Shown here piece after piece: positions 1 to 5,581 of a stretch of DNA of 5,581 nucleotides (position 1 is its first letter; each line of letters opens with the position of its first letter). The DNA lies in contig JAJYAS010000273.1 of the NCBI GenBank assembly GCA_021779415.1, positions 1 to 5,581 on the forward strand, in the 5' to 3' direction. The notes under the pieces were generated by a model. It was not told where the DNA came from, did no database searches, and saw only the letters and a program-made list of their open reading frames with translations. Source of the DNA: Bacillota bacterium. GTDB lineage: Bacteria; Bacillota_B; Desulfitobacteriia; Desulfitobacteriales; Desulfitobacteriaceae. A program made the position numbers and the translations under genes.

Positions 1-365
1 GTGACCACAGCCTCTAGAATTTCCTTACCAGTTGCGAAAAGATTATCATAAAGCTCAACGGAACATGCAATAGCAAGGCAACCAGTAATTTTCGACCCTT
101 CAAAGATTGGCAGGGCAATACCGACAAAGGGAACACCAAAAAGTTCTTTGGATACTCGGCGCACAACGCGTTTTCCGCTCGTAAGCGCTTCTAGAACATT
201 TGAGCCCTGCGTAGGCGGGTTCCCTAGCTTGGCCCTAGTATCGATCGTCTTCCCCGGGTAATAAGCGACAATCTTCTCCGTATCGAAAAGTGTAACGGCA
301 ACGTCATCATTGAAAAACTGCTGAACCTCCGCAACTATAAACTGGTAAGCTTCGAATTTTGTCAC
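1..365 (-). CDS. Soluble methyl-accepting chemotaxis-type sensory protein, N-terminal part (runs off the left edge)
   Basis: The frame opens with GTG at 363-365 and stays open to the window edge, giving 121 residues beginning (M)TKFEAYQFIVAEVQQFF. An in-frame TAA lies a short way upstream, so this GTG is the only good start. It is preceded by GGGGG with a 7-nt gap. No signal peptide or membrane segment is visible, so the protein should be cytoplasmic. The pattern PGKTID...GNPPTQGS...GKRVVRRVSKELFGVPFVGIALPI...ITGCLAIACSVE matches, from memory, the alpha/beta sensor module at the N-terminus of short soluble chemoreceptors common in Desulfitobacterium-like Clostridia. In those proteins a methyl-accepting signalling helix that contacts CheA/CheW follows; here it would lie outside the window and is not seen. 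Alternatively the module could be fused to another output. The gene lies 159 bp downstream of the histidine kinase on the same strand, with its own possible promoter. The frame is sound; the family call is moderately sure. Confidence 0.66.
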   Translation of the reverse strand, partial: MTKFEAYQFIVAEVQQFFNDDVAVTLFDTEKIVAYYPGKTIDTRAKLGNPPTQGSNVLEALTSGKRVVRRVSKELFGVPFVGIALPIFEGSKITGCLAIACSVELYDNLFATGKEILEAVV

Positions 366-372
366 TTCAATA

Positions 373-377
373 CCCCC
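373..377 (-). promoter_or_regulatory. Ribosome binding site of the partial chemoreceptor gene
   Basis: GGGGG on the minus strand sits 7 nt before the GTG codon at 363-365. It is the only purine-rich Shine-Dalgarno-like run at the right distance, and it supports GTG as the start. Confidence 0.5.
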
Positions 378-437
378 GTATTATTACCTTTAAGCTACCC
401 TTGAAAACTCTTTAGATAACCATTCTATGTACTTCTA

Positions 438-444
438 TTCGACA
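438..444 (-). promoter_or_regulatory. Possible Spo0A-binding core (0A box) overlapping the -10 element
   Basis: The minus strand reads TGTCGAA, the full 7-nt 0A-box core known from Bacillus and Clostridia. It shares one base with the TATAAT at 444-449, giving TATAATGTCGAA. A regulator bound there would cover the promoter and probably repress it. A 7-nt match can arise by chance, so this rests on its position as much as on its sequence. Confidence 0.3.
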
Positions 445-477
445 TTATACAGCCAAAACCTTTAATATTTGCGTCAA
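444..477 (-). promoter_or_regulatory. Possible vegetative promoter of the chemoreceptor gene
   Basis: On the minus strand a perfect TATAAT (444-449) lies about 80 nt before the GTG start. A near-consensus TTGACG (472-477) lies upstream, but the gap is 22 nt, longer than the usual 16-18 nt for sigma-A. At the normal distance only a poor -35 (GCAAAT) is present. The -10 is therefore convincing by sequence while the full promoter is not. An activator, or a start that depends little on the -35, would be needed. No clear sigma-D (motility) promoter was found here. Confidence 0.35.
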
Positions 478-524
478 AATTCTCTCAATCTTTGCTCTAA
501 AAATGTCTGGAACAAAAAACCATA

Positions 525-2633
525 CTATAGCTTAAACTTCATGAAAAATGTTGAACCCTGAGGGCTGGTTTCGGCCATGATTTTCGCGTTATGCCGTGCT
601 GCAATTCCGAAACAGACAGCCAATCCCAAACCTGTGCCCTTCTCTTTGGTGGTTAAAAAAGGGGTCCCTAACCGATCCATTATTTCTGGATTAATGCCCT
701 CACCTTCATCTTGGATCGATAAAATCACTTCATTGTTTGCGTCCGCAAACAACGTTTTAATCGTAAGGCAACCGCCTTTACCCATTGCTTCAAGCCCATT
801 GCGCACTAGATTAAGGATGACCTGACGGATCTCTTTATGATCCAGAAGCAAATCTGGTATCGTATTAAGTTCCAAATTTATCAACTTATCATCAGTAATC
901 GCTTCTACCTGAACAAGCGGTAAAATGCACTCAATAATATCATTTAGATTCTGTCGAGCAAACTCTGTCGTTTTCGTCCTGCTTATCGATAGAAATTCCG
1001 TAATAATGGCATTCGCCCGGTCAAGTTCACTAATCATGAGAGGAATATACTCACTGTATTTTGCAGAACTTTTTTGTCCCCCGAGAAGTTGCAAGAAGCC
1101 CCTGACGGTTGTCATCGGATTTCTAACCTCGTGACCAATACTAGCAGCCATTTCACCGACCAGAGTCATCTGATCCATCCGTATCATTTCTTTTTCCAAC
1201 TTCTTCTGTGCGGTAACATCCTTAACTATTTTAGAGACCCCAATAATTTCTCCAGAATGATCTTTGATAGGGGATAAGGTATAACTGACATTAATAATCT
1301 GTCCGTCTTTCCTTTGACGCAGTGTTTCATAATGGGCCATAGGCAGTCCTTGGGAAATATTGGCGAGCATCTCATCCAGCTCATAATACTTGTCCTCCGG
1401 AATTAATTTTATAATTGACTCACCGATTATCTCCGCCTCAGAATAGCCGTAAATACATTCTGCCCCTCTATTCCAGTCTATAATAAGTCCGTCAAGGGTC
1501 ATCCCTATAATTCCATCTTCCGTCGACTCTACAATCGAAGCCAACCGAAGGACCTTTTCTTCTATCTGCTTACGCTCACGAATTTCTGACCTAAGGTGTT
1601 GGTTTGAAAAGCTACTCGCCACTATGTAGACCACTAACCCTATGATGAGTAGTGCAATGATCCAAATTCCTATAGCAAAATTCCGGATACTATTGGCCTT
1701 TGCCAAAATTTCCTCTACGGGAACACCAACTTCCATCGACCACGGGGTTGTTGTTCTGCCGATATGTATTGGAACGTAAATCTGATAAACCCCTTTGTCC
1801 GTCGTTGTATAACTTTCCCCTAAATTTATCGCTTTCTTCACTCGACTGTCTTCAATTACCTTGCCAATTTGTGAATAATCCGTATGCGCAACATATTTAC
1901 CCTTGTTAGAAATAAGGCTCGTCTGCCCCGCGTCTAAGGGCTTTATATCCGAAACCACCTTTTGGATGGTGTCAAGTGCTATATCAATTCCGACTACCCC
2001 TACAAAGTTTCCGTCTACGATGATTGGAACCACGACACTGGTTATCCACACATTTTTACCGACGATTGGATAATCGTAGGGTTCAATAATCGTTTCTCGC
2101 TTAGTTTCTTTTGGTATTAAATAATAATCCCCCGCACCTTGTTTGCCATAGTTGACGAGCGGTTCTAAGTGCACCGACGTGTTTTGCTTGCTCCAATAAG
2201 GGATAAAACGGCCTGTTCTGTCATATCCCGGTTTATTAATAAACTGGGCATCTCTGCCATCGAGTGCATTCGGTTCCCACAATGTCCATGTCGCAACAAA
2301 CTGTGGATTGTCCTTGAGAACATTAATCAAGATCTCATTCATTGTGTCCCGGTTGACTTCCCTAGAAAGTTTCATCTCCTGAAATGTATATGACAAGGTC
2401 CTAACCGTATCCATGGCAACTTCTAATTCTGCTCGAACGTAATTACCATTTTTGCTAGCTGTTTCCTCTGCAATTCCGTAGGCCGAGGTTTTGACCATAT
2501 CAACGGACTTTATTGATAAGATAAAAACAACTACACTAATAGACAGCAGCACAACTAAACTCATAGAAACCAAAAACCTTGTTCGCAGTTTTAGATCTCT
2601 AAACAATCTTGATTTCCCCCCTGCCCTCTCCAC
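525..2633 (-). CDS. Membrane sensor histidine kinase: dCache - PAS - HisKA - HATPase_c, orphan
   Basis: This 702-residue protein should sense an extracellular ligand and autophosphorylate, then pass phosphate to a response regulator encoded elsewhere. Numbering is from the GTG at 2631-2633. A short basic N-terminus leads into membrane segment 1 (about 18-41). A dCache-type extracellular domain (about 42-316) carries GRFIPYW (141-147), PYDYPIVGKNVW (185-196) and GVVGIDI (212-218). Membrane segment 2 (about 317-340) follows. There is no HAMP domain: a short charged coil joins directly to a PAS domain (about 360-478). The HisKA segment has IGHEVRNPM with phospho-acceptor H501. The ATPase shows N608/N612 (N box), DEGEGI (642-647) and GTGLGL (666-671), so it looks active. 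The dimerisation helix resembles the KinA-type sporulation kinases. The stop is TAG at 525-527. The listed start is the longest frame; a TTG at 2604-2606 (residue 10) has the better ribosome site and would give 693 residues. The ligand and the partner regulator are unknown. Confidence 0.93.
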   Translation of the reverse strand: MERAGGKSRLFRDLKLRTRFLVSMSLVVLLSISVVVFILSIKSVDMVKTSAYGIAEETASKNGNYVRAELEVAMDTVRTLSYTFQEMKLSREVNRDTMNEILINVLKDNPQFVATWTLWEPNALDGRDAQFINKPGYDRTGRFIPYWSKQNTSVHLEPLVNYGKQGAGDYYLIPKETKRETIIEPYDYPIVGKNVWITSVVVPIIVDGNFVGVVGIDIALDTIQKVVSDIKPLDAGQTSLISNKGKYVAHTDYSQIGKVIEDSRVKKAINLGESYTTTDKGVYQIYVPIHIGRTTTPWSMEVGVPVEEILAKANSIRNFAIGIWIIALLIIGLVVYIVASSFSNQHLRSEIRERKQIEEKVLRLASIVESTEDGIIGMTLDGLIIDWNRGAECIYGYSEAEIIGESIIKLIPEDKYYELDEMLANISQGLPMAHYETLRQRKDGQIINVSYTLSPIKDHSGEIIGVSKIVKDVTAQKKLEKEMIRMDQMTLVGEMAASIGHEVRNPMTTVRGFLQLLGGQKSSAKYSEYIPLMISELDRANAIITEFLSISRTKTTEFARQNLNDIIECILPLVQVEAITDDKLINLELNTIPDLLLDHKEIRQVILNLVRNGLEAMGKGGCLTIKTLFADANNEVILSIQDEGEGINPEIMDRLGTPFLTTKEKGTGLGLAVCFGIAARHNAKIMAETSPQGSTFFMKFKL
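2616..2622 (-). promoter_or_regulatory. Shine-Dalgarno that favours an internal TTG start for the histidine kinase
   Basis: AGGGGGG on the minus strand lies inside the annotated frame, 9 nt before TTG at 2604-2606, so translation probably starts there with (M)FRDLKLRTRF. The upstream GTG (2631-2633) has only a GGGG run 2 nt away, which is too close to act well. An in-frame TGA further upstream closes the frame, so these are the two realistic choices. Confidence 0.5.
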
Positions 2634-2662
2634 ATCCCCGCCGAGGCACTGTACGTTTATAA

Positions 2663-2709
2663 AAAAATATCATGATATACTTTAAACTTAAGTATACCAT
2701 GATATTTTT
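2663..2709. repeat. 20-bp inverted repeat (one mismatch, 7-nt loop): possible terminator, attenuator or double operator
   Basis: The left arm AAAAATATCATGATATACTT (2663-2682) and the right arm AAGTATACCATGATATTTTT (2690-2709) are inverted copies with a single mismatch. Read on the minus strand, the hairpin ends in seven T residues (2661-2667), the layout of an intrinsic terminator about 75 nt past the c-di-GMP gene's stop. The stem is nearly all A/T, which is unusual for a terminator. Each arm also contains its own small dyad: ATATCATGATAT at 2667-2678 (perfect) and ATACCATGATAT at 2694-2705 (one change). Their centres are 27 bp apart, so a pair of protein-binding sites in front of the kinase gene is equally possible. 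On the plus strand the hairpin is also followed by a T run, but no plus-strand gene ends here. Confidence 0.7.
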
Positions 2710-2784
2710 AATAATAATGTAGAATTTACAATGTATTTATCGAATTTTTCAATAGGGAAAACCAATAGAATGGCTTGAGTTTGC

Positions 2785-5475
2785 CTACTTGAGCTTTGAT
2801 ATTAGCTGCAACTTGTAACTTTCGGCTGAACATCTGTCCTCAAAATTCTGTGTTGATAAAGGACGACTAATGTAGTATCCCTGTACTGCCTCACAGGATG
2901 TACCCTGTAAATAATTCCACTGCGCTTCAGTTTCAACTCCTTCAGCAATGACTTTCATATCTAGGTTTTTCGCTAACCCCAGAATTGATTGCACTATTTG
3001 ATGACTAGCTCGAGTATCAAGATCTGTCACAAAGGATTTATCAATTTTTAATGTATCAAATGGAAGTCGATGTAAATAGTTAAGAGAAGAAAATCCCGTT
3101 CCAAAATCATCAATGGATATCCGTATGCCTACTTTTTTGAGTTGATAAAGCACTTCAGCCGTTAAATCAATATCTTCAGCTGCCACACTTTCTGTAATTT
3201 CCAACTGAAGGCTAGTCGGTTCCAGCCCAGTCGCTGCTAAAATTTCTAAGATCGTGTGTACTAAATTCGGTTGTCTAAATTGGCGTGCAGAAAGATTAAC
3301 CGCAACGTAGAGCTTCTCTAGTCCTGATTTCTTCCATTTTTGCACTTGGATACTGGCTTCACGCAAGACCCATTCCCCTATAGGTATAATCAGTCCTGTC
3401 TCTTCAGCAATTGGGATGAAGTCCCCTGGGAGGATTATTCCGTTTGGGGTTTGCCAACGTATTAAAGCTTCGACACCAAGAATCTCTTGCGTTTGTAAAT
3501 CGAAGATGGGTTGATAGTAAAGAATAAACTCTCCGCGATCTAAAGCTCCACGCAAGTTTGCCTGTAGAGAGAACTGCTGCTTAAGGATGCTTGACAGTTC
3601 CGCAGTAAAAAACTGATAGTTGTTGCGACCCAAGCTCTTCGCCTGATACATAGCAATATCTGCATGCTTGACCAGACTGTCCACATTATCTCCGTCCTCT
3701 GGGTACAAGCTGATTCCAATACTTACTGTCGTCGTATATTCAATCCCCACACCGAGAGGTAATGGTTTTGTGATTGTAGAGAGAATTTTCATGGCCACTT
3801 TAGCTACTTTAGTGGCTTCATATACTTCCGGCAGAAGGATAATAAACTCATCACCCCCGCGTCGAGAGATGGTATCCCCTTCCCGTAGAACAGAACGCAA
3901 CCGTCGAGCTATTTCACAGAGCAACTGGTCGCCTACCTCATGTCCATAACTGTCATTGACGAGTTTAAAATGGTCAATATCTAAAAACAAGACTGCTACT
4001 CCATGCCCTTTGCGACGAGCTTGAATGATTGCTACGTCAAGACGATCTTGAAAAGCCAATCGATTAGGTAAGCCTGTCAAGGGATCATGGTGGGCTTGGT
4101 ACATGAGTTGTAGCATGAGTTCTCTTTTTTGAGTTATATCTCGATTAATCACCATTAGAACAATCTTATCATGTAATCTAGCCGTCGTTGCCGTTACTTC
4201 AACGGGAAATTCCGCACCATCTCGACGGATATGTATCGTTTCATAGTCAAAACGTTCGCTCTTCCCTTCGCTCAGTGTCGGGAAAAACTCCTCATTAGCC
4301 TGAGGAGCGCTCAATTGCATAATATCCATGCCCAAAAGTTCTTCACGGGAATAACCATAGGTTTTTAGCGTCATTTGATTGGCTTCAACAATTTTTCGAT
4401 TTTCATCGATAAAGAAGATGATTTCTTGGCTTTCGTCCGCCAAAAGTTGGTAATACTCCATCTGTTCTCGGCTCTTTGCTGCGGTCAGTGCAAGAGAAAC
4501 CTCATTGCCAAAATGCTCCAATAGGGACATTCGCTGAGCTGTGAAACAATTTTCGTCCGCTGAGTAAAGTCCCAAGACTCCGTAACTTGTCGTCCCTTCA
4601 AGTAAAGGAATAACCCCTATTGACTGTAACCCCAATTTATTAAAAAAATCCTGCCATGGTGCAAAACGTTCATGTCCAATAACTTTATTAGTCTGCGATT
4701 TTCCATTTCGCAGTGCTGTCCCCATCGCGCCATGTCCTTCGGATGTCTCATCCCAACGAATTTTAATATGCAAGAGAAGATCCGTTCCCAGACCTACACG
4801 ATGAGGAAAAAGAATTCTCCCATCAGGATTTTTAATTCCAATACAAGCCGATGTATAACCTAGCGTTTTGACTAGGGAGGTACACAGATAATCCATAATT
4901 TCAGAGAGGGGCTCTTGGCGAAGAACCCGATGAGTTAATTCCTTCAACACAATTTCGTGATTTTCAAAAACCTTTTGTTCAGTCACATCCTCTAAAGTAA
5001 TGACTACATTTTCTAGTTGCCCGACTCCTTTTCGTCGAATTGGATGAACAAAACATTTGAGCCACCGTACGCTTTCGCCGGAAATTTGGAGTCGAAAACA
5101 TTGTTCAAAACCATTAAACTCTGTCATTACACCCCAGGGGAAAATCTCCCTTGGAAAAAGATTACCTTTTAAACTCTTTGAGAGCCATGTTTCAAACTCC
5201 GATCCGCCTTGAATACAATTCTTCAATTCACTTAGAGGTATGCCGAGCATGCGCAGTGCAGCCTTGTTAACACCCTCTAATTGTCCATCCTGATTAATTA
5301 AAATAAGACCACTGGAAACTCCTTCAAAAATATGCCTGTAACGTGTCTCAATTAACTGCAGTTTATGTATCTCATTTTGAAAATCCATTTCAAGGGCGAA
5401 CCCAGTTTCCACTGCCCGCGAAGTTTCCACTTTATGCTTCTGAGCCTCTACTTTTTTTCGGTGTATCCCTCTCAT
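2785..5475 (-). CDS. Soluble bifunctional-type c-di-GMP enzyme: PAS - GAF - PAS - GGDEF - EAL
   Basis: This 896-residue protein is predicted to make and/or degrade the second messenger cyclic di-GMP. It starts at ATG 5473-5475, with TAAGGAG 8 nt upstream. No membrane segment is seen, so it should be cytosolic. A charged helical N-terminus leads into PAS 1 (about 42-168), GAF (about 172-335) and PAS 2 (about 338-451, with the typical GYSREELLG and FPVEVTAT stretches). GGDEF (about 455-620) has HDPLTGLPNR (462-471), metal-site D499, N507 and GGDEF (540-544). REGD at 531-534 fits the RxxD product-inhibition site. EAL (about 636-880) has EAL (669-671), VNLSARQF (726-733), LEITES (758-763), DDFGTGFSS (789-797), KIDKSF (810-815), AEGVET (844-849) and QGYYISRPL (865-873). 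All usual catalytic positions I can check are present, so neither half looks degenerate. The stop is TAG. The net direction, and what the three sensory domains detect, cannot be read from sequence. The PAS domains show no obvious cofactor-specific motif. Confidence 0.96.
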   Translation of the reverse strand: MRGIHRKKVEAQKHKVETSRAVETGFALEMDFQNEIHKLQLIETRYRHIFEGVSSGLILINQDGQLEGVNKAALRMLGIPLSELKNCIQGGSEFETWLSKSLKGNLFPREIFPWGVMTEFNGFEQCFRLQISGESVRWLKCFVHPIRRKGVGQLENVVITLEDVTEQKVFENHEIVLKELTHRVLRQEPLSEIMDYLCTSLVKTLGYTSACIGIKNPDGRILFPHRVGLGTDLLLHIKIRWDETSEGHGAMGTALRNGKSQTNKVIGHERFAPWQDFFNKLGLQSIGVIPLLEGTTSYGVLGLYSADENCFTAQRMSLLEHFGNEVSLALTAAKSREQMEYYQLLADESQEIIFFIDENRKIVEANQMTLKTYGYSREELLGMDIMQLSAPQANEEFFPTLSEGKSERFDYETIHIRRDGAEFPVEVTATTARLHDKIVLMVINRDITQKRELMLQLMYQAHHDPLTGLPNRLAFQDRLDVAIIQARRKGHGVAVLFLDIDHFKLVNDSYGHEVGDQLLCEIARRLRSVLREGDTISRRGGDEFIILLPEVYEATKVAKVAMKILSTITKPLPLGVGIEYTTTVSIGISLYPEDGDNVDSLVKHADIAMYQAKSLGRNNYQFFTAELSSILKQQFSLQANLRGALDRGEFILYYQPIFDLQTQEILGVEALIRWQTPNGIILPGDFIPIAEETGLIIPIGEWVLREASIQVQKWKKSGLEKLYVAVNLSARQFRQPNLVHTILEILAATGLEPTSLQLEITESVAAEDIDLTAEVLYQLKKVGIRISIDDFGTGFSSLNYLHRLPFDTLKIDKSFVTDLDTRASHQIVQSILGLAKNLDMKVIAEGVETEAQWNYLQGTSCEAVQGYYISRPLSTQNFEDRCSAESYKLQLISKLK

Positions 5476-5483
5476 GTCTAACT

Positions 5484-5490
5484 CTCCTTA
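5484..5490 (-). promoter_or_regulatory. Strong ribosome binding site of the GGDEF-EAL gene
   Basis: TAAGGAG on the minus strand lies 8 nt before the ATG at 5473-5475. It is the best Shine-Dalgarno in the window and fixes the start. Its TAA is also the stop codon of a short open frame coming in from the right edge (5488-5580), which may be the tail of an upstream gene. Confidence 0.8.
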
Positions 5491-5581
5491 GAACAATTTG
5501 TGATACCCTTCTAATTTAGAACCTCTTGCAAATCCGATCCAATTTGAGATATCTTCTGTAAAATATTTGTCAACTGCTGGA
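5491..5581 (-). other. Upstream region of the GGDEF-EAL gene: promoter-like sequence or the tail of an unseen gene
   Basis: Two readings compete. As a promoter, the minus strand has a perfect TTGACA (5568-5573), but the best -10 at 16 nt (TATCTC, 5546-5551) matches only three positions. As coding sequence, two frames are open from the edge. One gives 30 residues (VDKYFTEDISNWIGFARGSK and on) and stops at TAA 5488-5490, overlapping the ribosome site. The other gives 22 residues with a coiled-coil-like spacing (LTNILQKISQIGSDLQEVLN) and stops at TAG 5511-5513. I recognise neither. Small dyads are also present: TTCTAATTTAGAA (5509-5521) and CAAAT-NN-GATC-NN-ATTTG (5529-5546). Confidence 0.3.

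Noticed and set aside
446..480. Sigma-D (motility) type promoter before the chemoreceptor gene
   Set aside because: TAAA is present, but the partner GTCGAATA matches the GCCGATAA consensus only in part and lies 17 nt away, outside the usual 14-16.
481..524. Intrinsic terminator right after the kinase stop
   Set aside because: A run of six T residues is present on the minus strand, but no stable GC-containing stem precedes it. No terminator could be supported between the kinase and the chemoreceptor.
577..1277. Several plus-strand open frames of 60-80 codons opposite the kinase's C-terminal half
   Set aside because: They lie antisense to strongly conserved kinase motifs, their translations show no domain or sensible composition, and no good ribosome sites stand out. 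They are shadows of the real gene.
2591..2635. A 14-codon ATG frame (MWRGQGGNQDCLEI) overlapping the kinase start, as a possible leader peptide
   Set aside because: The GGGG run directly abuts the ATG with no spacing, the peptide has no run of regulatory codons, and it overlaps the kinase start region by chance composition.
2724..2752. Possible kinase promoter TTGAAA-N17-GTAAAT on the minus strand
   Set aside because: The -35 is good (5 of 6), but the -10 matches only 3 of 6, or 4 of 6 with TGTAAA at 16 nt. In such A/T-rich DNA this is expected by chance. TATACT inside the hairpin has no matching -35.
3668..3949. Plus-strand open frame of 93 codons opposite the GGDEF region
   Set aside because: It is antisense to the conserved GGDEF domain, Ser/Arg/Pro-rich and unlike any known protein, and is explained by the codon use of the opposite gene.
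1..5581. Mobile element, CRISPR array, tRNA/rRNA, riboswitch or defence system
   Set aside because: I saw no transposase or integrase frame, no regularly spaced repeats, no tRNA-like fold and no conserved riboswitch core. In particular, the leaders here show no clear c-di-GMP riboswitch despite the neighbouring c-di-GMP enzyme.

Overview
The window looks like chromosomal DNA from a spore-forming member of the Bacillota (Firmicutes). My best guess is an anaerobic Clostridia lineage of the Desulfitobacterium/Desulfosporosinus type. The reasons are the moderate G+C by eye, strong purine-rich Shine-Dalgarno sequences, GTG/TTG starts, the style of the kinase and chemoreceptor proteins, and one perfect Spo0A-box core upstream of the chemoreceptor gene. 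The genus is an inference from recalled resemblance, not from a search.

All real genes lie on the minus strand, so the order of transcription runs from right to left. At the right edge (5476-5581) there is about 100 bp that is either a promoter region or the tail of an upstream gene. Next (5475 to 2785) comes a large soluble c-di-GMP enzyme with PAS, GAF, PAS, GGDEF and EAL domains. Every catalytic signature I looked for is present, and so is the inhibitory RxxD site. A 151-bp AT-rich gap (2634-2784) follows. It holds a 20-bp inverted repeat with a T7 run, which could be a terminator, an attenuator or a double operator. Then (2633 to 525) comes a membrane sensor histidine kinase with a dCache extracellular domain, one PAS, and a HisKA/HATPase core of the sporulation-kinase style. 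It has no response regulator beside it. After a 159-bp gap with a promoter-like element overlapped by a 0A-box core, the left edge (365 to 1) holds the N-terminal third or so of a soluble chemoreceptor-like protein that runs off the window.

Taken together this is a run of three sensory proteins, one each for c-di-GMP turnover, phosphotransfer and chemotaxis. Such a set could tune motility, surface attachment and commitment to sporulation. Whether they act in one circuit is inference: only their order and strand are visible. I see no mobile element, CRISPR array, RNA gene or defence system, and nothing that amounts to a new biological system. The points most worth checking are the inverted repeat at 2663-2709, the 0A-box/-10 overlap at 438-449, and the orphan kinase.
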